Positions 1-10,500 of a stretch of DNA of 64,000 nt are shown one piece after another; position 1 is the stretch's first letter; each line of letters opens with the position of its first letter. This stretch comes from Phytoseiulus persimilis (Eukaryota > Arthropoda > Arachnida > Mesostigmata > Phytoseiidae), in assembly GCA_037576195.1 (NCBI GenBank), contig CM075101.1, positions 28,210,001 to 28,274,000 on the forward strand, in the 5' to 3' direction. The translations under genes were made by a program, and so were the position numbers. The notes beneath the pieces are model-generated. The model searched no databases. It worked only from the letters and a program-made list of their open reading frames with translations, and was not told the DNA's origin.

Positions 1-143
1 TGAGCTAACTTCTCGTCATGTTTATCTCTTGATCCTCCAATCAGTTATCTACATTCCCTCTGATATACATATCACATGGGACCCAGTTCCTGGGGCGATT
101 TAGTCCAGCGGATCTCTCGGGTTTCTTTTTCCCATTCTTCCAG

Positions 144-1163
144 GGTCATTCTCGTATCCCTCTATGTCTCCTGGCTGCGCTATCTCGATCCCCAGTCCTG
201 ATCTCCAGGAGTGACGCGGAGGATACCAACAGAGCAGATACAGCTCGCGAAGGTTCAGTTTTCTTGTCAGGCGAGCGAGCCGCGCCCAAAGTGCGTAGCG
301 TAACCAGCACGGAGCTCCAGAAGCTGAAGCCTCACGATGCTATATTCGACGAGGCAAGCCTCATGACATTGACCGTCAGTCTTCCAGCAAGGCGCGACAT
401 GCCTGTCGATATTGCCAAGGAACGCAAGACGATCAGCGTTTTGCTAACAAACTTTCCCGAAAGATTTCTACAGCAAGACGAAGCCGTTGGAGAAATTCAG
501 CGAGCTCATTCACGTAAGCGGCCGATCTCTCAGAGCTGGCTTTCAAACCCGTTCCTGCAAATCCAATGCTATTCGAACGCTGCTCGCGGCTACGCCGATC
601 CCGGTCTACGGCTGAGGCGCGTGGATTTTTCGAGAATGTATTAATGAATGCTGAAACATGCGAAAACCGGTCGAGAGCGAAGCTGCAGTCAGCAGCCAGA
701 ATCGGGGGACAAATCAGGGAGCCTCTCAGAAAAATTCTGAGAACTTCGGAATCGATGCATGAATGAGGCTGCCGCGGAACCTGTTCTCTGGAGCACTTCC
801 CGCGGATCCAAATATTTCCAAGGAAAGGAACAAGAGGAGTGGTTGTTACAGGATGTGGGTCCTCGGACGCTGATCCCGTGGCCGAGTTCGCCGAGGGAGT
901 CTTTCACCGGACTTCCAGGTCCTTGAAATAGATTTCAGGAGCCTCCAGATCATGGAGATGATCCCAGGGTCGGGGCCGAGAATTCTTTTTCCGCACCACC
1001 CCGGTACGGCAATTCATTTTCCGTACCGGGTGGTTCAGAAATTCAATTTGTGCGAAAATTCATTCTCCGTACTCCGGTAAATGACGTCTACGCCTCAGCC
1101 TTGTTCCGGGCCGCTGCCAAGAGCTTCGAGGAAATCAGCGGGAAATCTTTCGGTCGGGAATGA
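144..1163 (+). CDS. 3' exons of a gene of unknown function (partial, enters from the left)
   Basis: Three splice-bounded open segments join in one frame. Exon 144-210 follows a strong pyrimidine-rich acceptor ending at 143; its donor (GTGACG) is weak. Exon 271-513 lies between an acceptor (ending TTTCTTGTCAG at 270) and a GTAAGC donor at 514. The last exon, 1099-1163, starts after CGCCTCAG and ends at a TGA (1161-1163). Phases agree at both junctions: A|GC after the first intron, C|CC after the second. The 271-513 exon encodes about 81 residues without cysteines or transmembrane stretches, rich in charged residues; the last exon adds about 21 residues ending in SFGRE. I recognise no family. 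The transcript would converge on the minus-strand gene at 1342-2013, and the short intergenic gap fits two facing 3' ends. Codon third positions are moderately GC-rich. The gene start lies outside the window. Confidence 0.4.
995..1034. repeat. imperfect inverted repeat inside three short direct repeats
   Basis: ACCACCCCGGTACGG (995-1009) is mirrored by CCGTACCGGGTGGT (1021-1034) with a single bulged base. The phrase AATTC-N-TTTTCCG-Y-AC also occurs three times between about 981 and 1075. It sits in the last intron of the left-hand gene. Confidence 0.55.
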
Positions 1164-1313
1164 TATCTTGGTCGTTGGCGGAGATGGTTTGCCAGCTCCT
1201 ATCTTGGGAAGTATGGAAGTCGTCGATGGTACAAAGAAGTGAGGAGCTTTCGGTTTGTGACAGAACCACGAAGTGAAAATACCTGAGGTCGATTATAAAT
1301 AAGGTACAATATA

Positions 1314-1319
1314 TTTATT
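1314..1319 (-). terminator. poly(A) signal AATAAA of the alanine-rich secreted protein gene
   Basis: Plus-strand TTTATT reads AATAAA on the minus strand, shortly after the stop codon at 1342. Confidence 0.6.
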
Positions 1320-1341
1320 CATTCAATTTTTCCGTTTCGTC

Positions 1342-2013
1342 TTAGCGGTATTGAAGCTCAGTAGCGGGCGGCGGGGGTGCATGAGCTGGCTGCACCGGTA
1401 TGTACGCGGGAGCCGGACGCATCGTTGTTGTGGTCGTTGTTGTGGTGGTTGGTTCGCTGCCGTAGGCGGGCAGCTCTTCTTCGGGTTCGGGAACCACGTA
1501 CGATTTCGGGGAACTCCTGGCGAGCGGTGTGACGCTCAACGCGGTCTGGCTGATGAGTGATTTAGCTGGTATCACCACTATGTGGTTGAACTGAGCCTTC
1601 GGGAGTTTTTCGAAGCTAGCCAGTCCCACCTCAGCTCCCGCTTTCGCACCGGAAACAGCGCCCACCTTCATGGCTGCCAGCTTGAGGGGTAACTCCAGCA
1701 GAGCCAGTTTGGTGTCGAGAGCGGCATTGAAGGCGGACTTGGCGAGGCCCATTTTCGTTTTGAATAGAGCATACTTCTTCGCACCGATTGCTGCGAGGAA
1801 AGGAACTTTTGCCAGGAGACCAAGCTTGGAAAGCTTGAAGAGCACCGCGCCAGGCAGAACTAAGGGCATGAGAAGCGTGGCGGGCAGGGCTGTCGCGGCG
1901 AATTTTCCAACGCTTGCTGCCAAAGAAGCGGCGCCGCCAACTGCCCCGGCGAGTTCGATGGTAGCTGTGGTCGAAGTCACTAGGGCCAGCAAGATCAGGA
2001 AGCTTATCCGCAT
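1342..2013 (-). CDS. alanine-rich secreted protein with poly-threonine run (223 aa)
   Basis: The ATG at 2013 begins a clear signal peptide (MRISFLILLALVTSTTATIE). It follows directly after a 3' splice site (TTTCTTTCACAG) on the minus strand, so an untranslated first exon precedes it, probably ending at the GTGAGT donor at 2103; the intron would be 90 bases. Mature residues about 20-150 are rich in Ala, Leu, Lys and Gly with no cysteines. Near the C terminus comes a proline/glutamate segment, a run of nine threonines (about residues 190-200, likely O-glycosylated) and a Pro/Ala tail. The ORF continues upstream to 2067, but the acceptor and signal peptide favour 2013. An AATAAA signal lies 23-28 bases past the stop. 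Low-complexity secreted proteins of this style are common in arthropod cuticle, silk or gland secretions; no specific family is recognised and no function is claimed. Confidence 0.7.
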   Translation of the reverse strand: MRISFLILLALVTSTTATIELAGAVGGAASLAASVGKFAATALPATLLMPLVLPGAVLFKLSKLGLLAKVPFLAAIGAKKYALFKTKMGLAKSAFNAALDTKLALLELPLKLAAMKVGAVSGAKAGAEVGLASFEKLPKAQFNHIVVIPAKSLISQTALSVTPLARSSPKSYVVPEPEEELPAYGSEPTTTTTTTTTMRPAPAYIPVQPAHAPPPPATELQYR

Positions 2014-2103
2014 CTGTGAAAGAAACATTCTGAGCATGAGTTTTCTGAGCATGAGTGCGAAACGCACGGTGTGCTAGGTCATAGCGCTCAGGGGGCCACT
2101 CAC
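2014..2103 (-). other. 5' UTR intron of the alanine-rich secreted protein gene
   Basis: Minus-strand donor GTGAGT (2103-2098) and acceptor TTTCACAG (ending at 2014) enclose 90 bases immediately upstream of the start codon. The exon above it (from 2104 up) would be untranslated. Confidence 0.5.
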
Positions 2104-2182
2104 GGTTGGAGTCCGAAGTAGGAGCGCAGAACTATCACGGGAGGATTTTCGATGAAATGTGGCTGGATTTGCTTTCGGTTGT

Positions 2183-2191
2183 CTTTTTATG
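2183..2191 (-). promoter_or_regulatory. possible TATA box for the alanine-rich secreted protein gene
   Basis: The minus strand reads CATAAAAAG here, about 80 bases above the 5' UTR donor. A start site about 30 bases downstream would give a short untranslated first exon of roughly 50 bases. Position and sequence fit, but no initiator was confirmed. Confidence 0.3.
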
Positions 2192-3006
2192 CCATGGGAA
2201 GGGGCAGAGATGGAACCCTCATTGCTATCGCTTGTTCGCTAAGGGGTTGGGAAACTCTCTCACACATCACGGCGTCCCAAGCAAGGTATCCCATGCGTTG
2301 AGTCTGTGGTCAGACCCAATCGAGAATACGAGCTCAGGGCTCGTTCTTGTCGGAGATCTCAGCTTTCGACTCGATCAGTCGGAAATTCTTCACTGCCTAC
2401 ATGCACACGGATCCTACCCTAATACCACCGTGTTTAATCTCGCTTTCAAGATGGCCCAAGATCGTGCCGGACTGAACGAACAGGCTGGAGTTCGGAAGGA
2501 ACGCCGCTTCAAGAGCCAGATGCCGAAGAACCCACTTGTGCGGCGGGGCTGCATTTCTCGGGTTCAACGCTCACTAATGAACGTCATCGACTCACGTCGA
2601 TTCTTGTAGCGTGTTAGAGGTTGCATGAGAGCCTCGAGAACGAAAAAACGTTGCGAAATTGAACCCTGCCGTGGGTTTGTACGATATGCGTCCAATGAGT
2701 ATCACCCCGGCTCTGCTACGAAGAAGTCTGGATTTCGGAGAAAACCGGGAAAATGTGTTCCCCCCTCCACATGTGGTCGTCGCATTGATTGACCGCCAGC
2801 ACCGTATCCTAGAACTGATCGAGTTTTCGGGCAGTCATCTCTCTGAATAAAATTCTTCTACGAGGCATTCGACGTGAAAATTGAATATCTTGGCCTATGT
2901 ACTACTACTACTACTTCTAGCCTCCAGTACCAACACCCCGTCTGAGACTGCGAAGCCGTCATGAGTAATTCGGTCCGAATAGCTTTCATTAGCTCCAGTC
3001 TTTCAG

Positions 3007-3301
3007 CTCACTTCTTGATGTTTCATGGACGTCATCCGACGCTTAACACTCGCTTCATTCGGTTCGAGGTAAGTGTGCGTCCGAACATCCTAAGGCAACT
3101 GCATTGTGTTCGACGAGGGAGATCCGCCTCTAGCCCGAGATCATCGAGGTCGGCGGCTTTGTCCCGGAGTATAACCGCGGTTCCCTCCGCTACCCGATTC
3201 TCGTGGAGAACACTAAGGCTCTCCTTCAGCGGGCATCCGTCTGGATGAAACGACTCCTCGAGCCAAACTCTCCTCCACTGCCGCATGCAGATTCAAGCTG
3301 A
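3007..3301 (+). CDS. candidate two-exon gene end, unknown function
   Basis: Exon 3007-3068 follows an acceptor (CAGTCTTTCAG) and ends at a near-consensus donor, GAG|GTAAGTGTG. After a 65-base intron an acceptor CCTCTAG leads into 3134-3301, a 55-codon open segment ending in TGA; phases match (0 to 0). The final exon has about three quarters G or C at third positions, high for the region, and translates to a charged, leucine-rich peptide without recognisable domain. Upstream exons are not identified; the open stretches at 2106-2609 and 2659-2850 could belong but no clean donors link them. It may equally be chance. Confidence 0.28.
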
Positions 3302-5904
3302 TTTGAGATCTTTCAGTGGCATCGTCGTGGCAGATCGTCGTGATCCCGTCAAAGCAGCGCGAGTCAGAAAAAATGCTCGGTCTCTCCACTTCACTTCTGC
3401 ATAATAGGGGCCCATTTGTTGGCGGCCACAACATCGTCGACGACACCAGGAGGCAACTCTGACAGCGTGAAAATGCTTTGTCGCCGGGGCTGTCAGAATC
3501 GTTCGGTACGGGATCCGCAGTTGCGAATGTTTGGAAACCCTTCAGTTCCCGGCCATGGACAGCCCCACCCTGACGTAATTCTTCGCGTCGTTGGAACCCC
3601 ACAAATCAAACACACTCTGCGTCCATGTGACTCCATGCTGGGATGCGTTATCTCTTCTCTCGTGTTCATCCAAATGACCGGGTTCGGAACGGGCCTGCGG
3701 TCCGGTCTCTAGTGTTCAACCAAACGAGGAGGGGTTCGCGGGCGACGGCCTCGAATTCTGAGAACCCAACAGCTGGAAAGCTGGATTGAGTCGGGCTACT
3801 CGTGAATTTCATTGAGAACTATGCATGTCGTGCGGGGTTCGAGGAGGCAGCGCAGTCCATGGGCACTGGGATTCTGTTTTACATGTTTACTCGTCTCAAT
3901 TCGAGGTGATGATGAGCAGGTCGAACTTCCGACAGTTCTTCGATGGAACCGGTGCTACCATCCGTCTCAAGAACGAGAGACAAGGCCACTATTAGAGAGG
4001 AGGGGTTTTTGTAGGGGCTGCCGGAAGGAAAATGCTGGAGAAAAACATATTTCCTGAGAGATATTCTCCGGAAGCGCTGTTTGGGAGGAAGCATCGGACA
4101 ACTCGATTTCCGTGAGTCCATTTGGAACGAGGGCATTCTGAGGAATCCTAACGCTAAGAGGTAACAGCTTCCGATACAGTCGCCATTGTCAACACAATCG
4201 ACGCGACATACGAGTCGACAGGTAAGTATAAGGCTCAGAATCGCTGGAGAAGATTTCTTATCGTAAGGCTCGGAATGCCCTCCCAGATCATGTCGCTCCG
4301 GCTAAAATCGAAGCAACCCCCTTCGAGTGCACAGACATTCCAGATATGCCTGCGGGGGGAACCCGAATAAGCATCATGAAAATTCATGGTACCTTTTGCA
4401 TTCATGAAAATGTCGGAGTGGACGCATTATCAAGAACTTAAGATTATCCTATCGGAGGGCTTCGCCGAGAGCGCTGCTAACACCGCCGAATCCGAGTTTG
4501 CCCGAGTTTCAGGGAATCATTGAATCTCGCAGACGAATGCACTCATCATGGAGAACTTTGAATTCCGAGGCCAATCCAGCGCACAGATCATGAAAGCGCG
4601 TAGCGCTGTCTGAAAGCTCAGTAGCAGAGGGGTTGACGAGCCGTGAGCACGACTTTGTGTGGTTCCTTGTCGGGACCGTTTCATTCAAGCGTATCGTATC
4701 TCGGCCTATCTTCACCGCGACGAGCACCCTGCTCATTCGAAGCGAGACTTGACGAAAGTGAATTGGAGGAGCAGTCTCCTCCAATCGGCTCGGACTTCAC
4801 TGAGGTTCCATGAGCATGAGCAAATCTCCAATGTTCCTTCTCGCTCAGTGGAGCTCATACGAAAAACGCTCTCTAAGTGTTCACATAGAGCCACAATGCT
4901 CCGGTTAGGAGGAGATATTTAGCCCCGTGCGGGAAACGCGCATTCGGAACAGATCCCTCCACATAAGGTCGATACAGGCGATGCGGACACTCTTAGAAAC
5001 CATCCAGCTCGGAGAGAATTTAGCGTTCTCCCGACTACCTCAAAGAAGACCCTGGAACAGTAGTGTATCAATTGGGAGGGGAGAGAGAGCACGTGCCCCG
5101 GGAGCAAATGAGGCTGTTAGGGGGCGCAAAACTGAGGGCATAGAACCGTGACTGATTTGTTTCCGCATCCGTCAACGCAGAATAACCTCAATTCGTCTCC
5201 CAAACAGATAAGAATCGTCCCAGAAATCTGAGGTACGCTTGATCGGGCCATGTAAGAAACTCTGTGATGAGATGAATGACTGTAGAATATTTGCTCGTGA
5301 CGGGGGCAATCGCGTATGGTTATTCCAGTAAGACTCCCCAGCTTCATCATCCAATACGGTGATGAGAGCGTTCTTCCGGACCCGCGCGTTGCCACGCAGA
5401 TCCCTCTCACCTTTGCCGTTACAATATCCCGCTGTGAGAACTCTTCCAGCGAATAGGAGCGGATCACGCGTCAAGGAAAATTGAGTGCATTAGCCTTTCC
5501 GAGCGTTGAGAGACGGAACGAATTCTCAAGAGTGACAATTTCAATGTCCGACGATTGGAAGTTTCGCTTGAGTCAAGGCCCTCCGTGCGCGACTCGGATC
5601 ATCGCAGTATCGTGATAACATTTGAAGAACATGATAATGTTTTCAACTCTAAGAATCTCCTCCGAAGGCACATCGAATTTTCGTGCGGTTTCAGAGGGGC
5701 GGGAGAGGTGGTCGGCGCATCTTCGCCAGTTTGCCGGGGGTGCCGCTTGAGCCAGGTACGCCACTGCCCGGGGAAAAGAGTCCGCAACGCTCTTCTGACC
5801 ACAAATTCCTCGAAATATACTCTCATCAGACTGATCACGGATCAAACTAGCCGTCGCGGACTAACTCATCGATTTCATTTGAATTTTCGAGCAATTACAA
5901 CGTC

Positions 5905-6001
5905 ATGGCTCGTACAGAATCGGATACCAGTCTCGTTCAGGAGGGAGAACGGGAAAGCTCATTAGGCGCGACCCGACTCCATCTCGTCCCCGGATCAATG
6001 A
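5905..6001 (+). CDS. candidate first coding exon, unknown protein
   Basis: An ATG in a reasonable start context (CGTCATGG) opens a 32-codon segment that ends at a strong 5' splice site, AG|GTATGTGAAC, at 6002. The encoded peptide is polar with no signal peptide. No partner exon was identified downstream, so this is only a splice-site-supported candidate. Confidence 0.2.
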
Positions 6002-7439
6002 GGTATGTGAACTTCACTCCCGCGCAAGCTCCTCGGCTCATCCCCTTGTTGTCTGCTTTGGTTCCCACGTGGAGCTTTCCCCGACAGAGGCGCAGAAGCT
6101 CTGTACTAGAGATGCCGAGCCTCTGTTATTGATCTGATAGAACCGGAAAATCTTTCCTTTCCTGTCTGTATGCTTAGGACTGAACTCGATTTTGGATGAA
6201 AACTGGTCGAGGAGTGTGCCTCAGCGTCCGTACGGAAAACGCCGCTGAGTTTCGAACCCTTCTCCTCCGCGGGCTTCCCTTCATGGACCAATGTGGAAAC
6301 CAAGATGCGCAGCACTTCGAACTTTTCAGGTTTGGCGCGCCTGTATGCTCTCTTTCTTCTCAGAGACGGACTGTAAGCGTGGAGCCTCGGAGCCTGAGCC
6401 GTGCATCAAGGAGTCTGGGTCGGATGGTGTAGAGCGGCATAAGCCTCGCAGGGCTTCGCGACGGCGCCACCCGCAATACAGCAGCGTCATATTGCGAGAT
6501 GTCATTGGTCCGTCAAAACAGTTATTGCGCACGAAATTGCGCATAGGTTCTAGGGCTATACTGGTGTCTAGTACTGATTTCTCCTGAGGGCTTGCGACGC
6601 CGCCGTAAGTGAATTCGCAACCTGCAGTGACTCCCTGCCGTTTCCCATCCCATACCGATTGATTTGGATCGGTTCCGATATCCATATCATTCTAACATTT
6701 CGTCCCGATCATTTGCTTGGCTGATGACTCAGCCCCCCCTTCCTCAACTCATCGGCTGTGACGGCGGGCAGAACTGGCTATTTGCGCCTGGCCAACGTGC
6801 CGAATGCAAAAACAGCAAATATCCAACCCGACCCCAGCCAATGCTCATTGGATGCTCTATGACACGATGAAGACTGATGCATGAATACTTGCGCAGGCTG
6901 CTGCCCTCCTCCCGCGGAATCAGAAGACCCGTTAACATATTTTGGGGGACTCGGACCGCCGTTCGCGGCCAGCGAGCCACCCGGCAAGCGAGCAGACAAG
7001 CGGAGTGAGCAGCGAATCAGGAATGAGCGTATCGGCAGCAAAGCTGATTGTTTGGACACGACGATGCGGCTCGCCTGGATAGAGCAAAACAGCACCCACG
7101 GGACGGTTCTCCCAAACGGTTCTGAGGCAAGTTTGCGGAGGATCCGTGATTATGACTCCAAGTCGAAAACCGACATAGGAAGTGCTTCGGACAGCGTGAA
7201 GTTGCGGAAGTTTCTCTTTTCCCGCTCCAATTCGTCGGAAACAGGTTGTGAACCCGGAACGCTGTGGGTTGAGTTCCCGGGGGTGCAGAGTTGTGGGGAT
7301 GCCGCGAGTCGCCATGACACTTTTTGTGCCCTCGCACCACGACCCTCACTCACATTGAGCTCGGGGTTCTATTCTTCACGCGAGGAGCCCTCGATCTCAT
7401 AGCTTACAACGCGTCCCAGCAGTTACTTCGGAATCGAAA

Positions 7440-10011
7440 ATGTCAATGATGCCGTTTGCTAAGCAAGCCGTGTCGAAAGCACGCAAAAGCATCTATGACT
7501 CTTTGGAATTAGAGGAAGTTGTGGTTGACATAGAATACTATTCATCTGACAACGAAGAAGAGCAGCGGCAGAGAGAACGGCGTTCACCAAGCATCGAGGA
7601 CTCGAAGTTTGGGTAAGTTCAGAAGAAATCTAGTTGGCCTTCTTCGAGTGTTCTGCTACGCTTGCGTGCTCTATCCACGATTTGTTTTTGCGTTGCTTCA
7701 CTTTCCGTTCACTGTCTCTGCATACGGAGGCGTTACTAGACCGGCTTCCCGATGACGCGGATGCCTACGATCTCTGGCGCTCGCTTGGGAACGGTTCATT
7801 TCAAACGCTTGGTAGAGCTGCCGCCGTTCTGATATCGAAGATCACTCTCTGCAGCTCTGGTTCTCGAGACGCGCTATATTTTCTGTTAGGCTTAGACGGC
7901 AACCTGCACGGAGCAAGTCGGATCCATTTTTCGTCAAACCAGTGACGCGTCCCCACCAAAGCGACCGAGATGGTCCGTACAATCGTCGATGTGATGATTC
8001 CGAAACGCCAATCATTCCCTGTTGATCTTGATCATCATAGAGTGATCCAACACGAATACATTAGCCCGTATCGTTCACGGAAACTCTCTGTGTTATCCCG
8101 TGCATGTGCTCCGTGCAGCGTCATTAGCTTCGATGCATGGCGAGTCTCCAGGAATCGATCTCCAGTAGGCTTGTTATCGCATGGCGCCTCCATACTAAAG
8201 GAAAGGTGTTTCAGGATTTTGGCGGCAGCGACCACCCTCACATCTCTGCGGGAGTCGAGACCTGCTTACCCGCCGTTCAACTTCCAACCGCCACAACAAG
8301 AAGAACCGCGTCGGAAATTCAACATCGCTCACCTAGCGCTGCCATTAAGGAACGAGCCGAGAACTCCCATAAATATATTTGTGAAGCATGAAGTCATCGC
8401 GGATCCCATCTCGACCTCGGCTCTGGTGCCGATCAAACTCTTCAACGATGCATCAGCTAGCGTTGCTGGACCCTCCTCCGCTTCGCCGACGGGTCCAGCC
8501 ACATCCAATGCAGCTTCCGCCAAATTCGTGATAACGAATCCCCCTATCGAACTCGGACCATCGTCAAGTACCTCAACTGATCATTCCTATCTGTTCTCCG
8601 ATAATGGAAACCGAGCGTTTCATTTCGATACTTCGTCGGCCGCTGCGTTTCGGTCAAAGTCTGTTTCTTCTTCGCCGAGTGAATCCTCGTTGCCGTGCGA
8701 AGTTTCTTCGACAGTGACTGAGAACAATGTCGGCCCGATCGTCCAAGAGAACGGTGCGGAAGAAGTTCCCCAAGCATTTCTGGGAGAGGCGTCCTGCTCC
8801 TCGTCGTCAGGGATGCAGAACAGTGTGCACCAGAATGCTACCTTCAAATGTTCAAAGTGTCCTAGAGCTTTCACTGGCTATCGAGGACTACAGAGTCATA
8901 TGAAGGCTCACAAAAGACGTTTCCGTTACACTGCCAAGCCGCAAGACTTGCTCATCTTCGATGGAGAATACGACGATTCCACGGACAAAGATTATGAACA
9001 GTGAGTACCTCCCGAAACCGAGATTGGAAGTCTTATTCCGCCCGATCTTCTTGACTGCTCCAACAGGAACATCAGCTACAATCAGACCACTTTCCACATT
9101 GCAGGCGTCCGCGCGTGGTGAACAGCTCAGCACTCGTAACCCAGACGTGGACCACTGAGGACGTTCCCACTGGCTCAGCCGCTATCAAAATCGAGCCTCC
9201 GGGGGAGGACGCGATCGTTCCGAAGACCTTTACTTGCAAAGAATGCCACAAAAGGTTCTCCGGTCTTAGGGGACTCAAGAGTCATATCAGGTCGCACGAG
9301 AAACGCGCAATCTGCAACGGCCAACGACGTGAAGCCGCTACTGAGAAGGCTGTCGTCCCTGTGGAACGGTCCTTCGAGGAGCAGTTTTCCATGGATCTCC
9401 AAGAGCAAGGAGATGATGACGACGAAGCCGGTGTCGATGATCTCGAAGGAGGGGCGACAGTGGCAAACGACAGCAAGCCCGAAGGTCGCTCCTTCCTCTG
9501 CACGCTTTGTGGCAAAAGCTTCTGCCGCCGTAACCATCTCATATTTCACCTTAGAATTCATTCTGGCGAGAGGCCCTATCCGTGTGGGGTTTGCCCCGCG
9601 CGATTCTCGCGAGCGGACAGCCTCAAAGTCCACATGCGGATCCATACAGGCGAACGACCTTATGTCTGCGATATTTGCGGAGCCGCTTTCGCTCAAATGA
9701 TAAACGCGAATGTGCATCGACGATGTCATACCGGAGAAAAACCGTTCCAATGCCAGGAATGTGGAGCGCGCTTCATCAAGAAAGACGGGCTCACTGTCCA
9801 TAGACGAATTCATACCGGGGAGAAGCCCTACAGCTGTGACCAGTGTGGCGCTAGGTTTGCGTACCGTTCTTGTATTTTGAGTCACTACAAGGTCCACAAT
9901 GGGGAACTTCTCTACAGGTGCGAGAAATGTAATGCTGGATTCTCGTTGTTATGTAATTTGACGCGTCACAAGAGAGTTCACGCCGAAGAGTCGGCGATCA
10001 CTTACGAATAG
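7440..10011 (+). CDS. C2H2 zinc-finger protein, 3 exons, about 621 aa
   Basis: Exons: 7440-7612 (start ATGTCAATGATG, donor GG|GTAAGT), 8215-9000 (acceptor GTGTTTCAG; donor CA|GTGAGT), 9105-10011 (acceptor CACATTGCAG; stop TAG). All junctions are in phase, and the 104-base second intron is certain because the upstream frame stops inside it. Eight C2H2 fingers are visible: one in exon 2 (about residue 270), one early in exon 3 (about 364) and an array of six (about 450-614) with TGEKP/TGERP linkers. Between them lie a Ser/Thr/Pro-rich stretch (about 120-260) and an acidic patch (DDDDEAGVDD). This is the architecture of a sequence-specific nuclear DNA-binding regulator; the target is unknown. 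An alternative exon 2 acceptor at 8152 is also in phase and would add 21 residues. The 3' end is duplicated immediately downstream. Confidence 0.85.
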
Positions 10012-10465
10012 TTAGCTCAGCGATGTTTTTCTAAGAGAAGTGAGACTTTTGCAATTCAATATAGCCACGATGTGTGAACTTGACCGAGACTTTAATGGAG
10101 TTTGAAGCTGCTACCGTACGCAATAGTTGACTTGGCTATCCATAAACATTAACCTTGCCTGTATGAAATAAAAATGGGCCGTGTAATGAAAATGTGTGAT
10201 TCGTTGAATGACACGGTACGTAGGAGATTCTGTCACCGTCAGTGTCGGCGTCGGAGATCGCTGACAGACTCACGGTAGAGGTGAGAGGCAGCTCAAATGT
10301 ACAGGGTGGGGTACCATACAATATGAAACATCGAAAATGGAGCGGATCCGCGTTTCTCGCCCGCTTGCGTTCCGCTTCGTAGGGAACCAGTGTAGGCGTT
10401 CCCCTGAAAGCTTTTGATCAACACGGGCGAAGGCGTGCCTCAGTGCTGACCAGCCAGGAGGTACC
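9632..10465 (+). repeat. tandem segmental duplication, copy A (intact zinc-finger 3' end plus flank)
   Basis: From ACATGCGGATCCA at 9632 to CCAGCCAGGAGGTACC at 10465 the sequence is repeated, with substitutions and indels, at 10501-11512. Copy A contains the last fingers, the stop codon, the 3' UTR with poly(A) signal and about 290 bases of flank. Confidence 0.85.
10167..10172 (+). terminator. poly(A) signal AATAAA of the zinc-finger gene
   Basis: AATAAA about 155 bases after the stop codon, inside the duplicated segment. The equivalent site in the downstream copy has become AATAGA (about 11226-11231). Confidence 0.6.
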
Positions 10466-10500
10466 TCCAGTAGCGCACGCAGGATGAGGCTATGGAGGCT

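Larger units (their letters stand above)
2160..7439. other. mostly uninterpreted region between the first genes and the zinc-finger gene
   Basis: Apart from the candidate exons listed separately, I see no reliable gene. There is a near-perfect plus-strand donor at 4203 (CAG|GTAAGTATAAG), a donor AG|GTATGT at 6002 after a short ATG-started open segment (5905), and a short CTA microsatellite near 2900. Open frames occur on both strands at lengths expected by chance for about 50% GC. Confidence 0.4.

Noticed and set aside
2106-2609. 167-aa plus-strand open frame
   Set aside because: It begins at a non-ATG codon, overlaps the 5' region of the minus-strand secreted gene, has only weak third-position bias, and about one frame of this length is expected by chance in 64 kb.
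5573-5845. 90-aa minus-strand frame with a protein-like translation
   Set aside because: Third-position GC is about 52%, the same as background.
6326-6685. 119-aa minus-strand frame and the 173-aa frame at 6881-7402 upstream of the zinc-finger gene
   Set aside because: Several frames on both strands are open together here, showing low stop density rather than coding; no splice or domain support.
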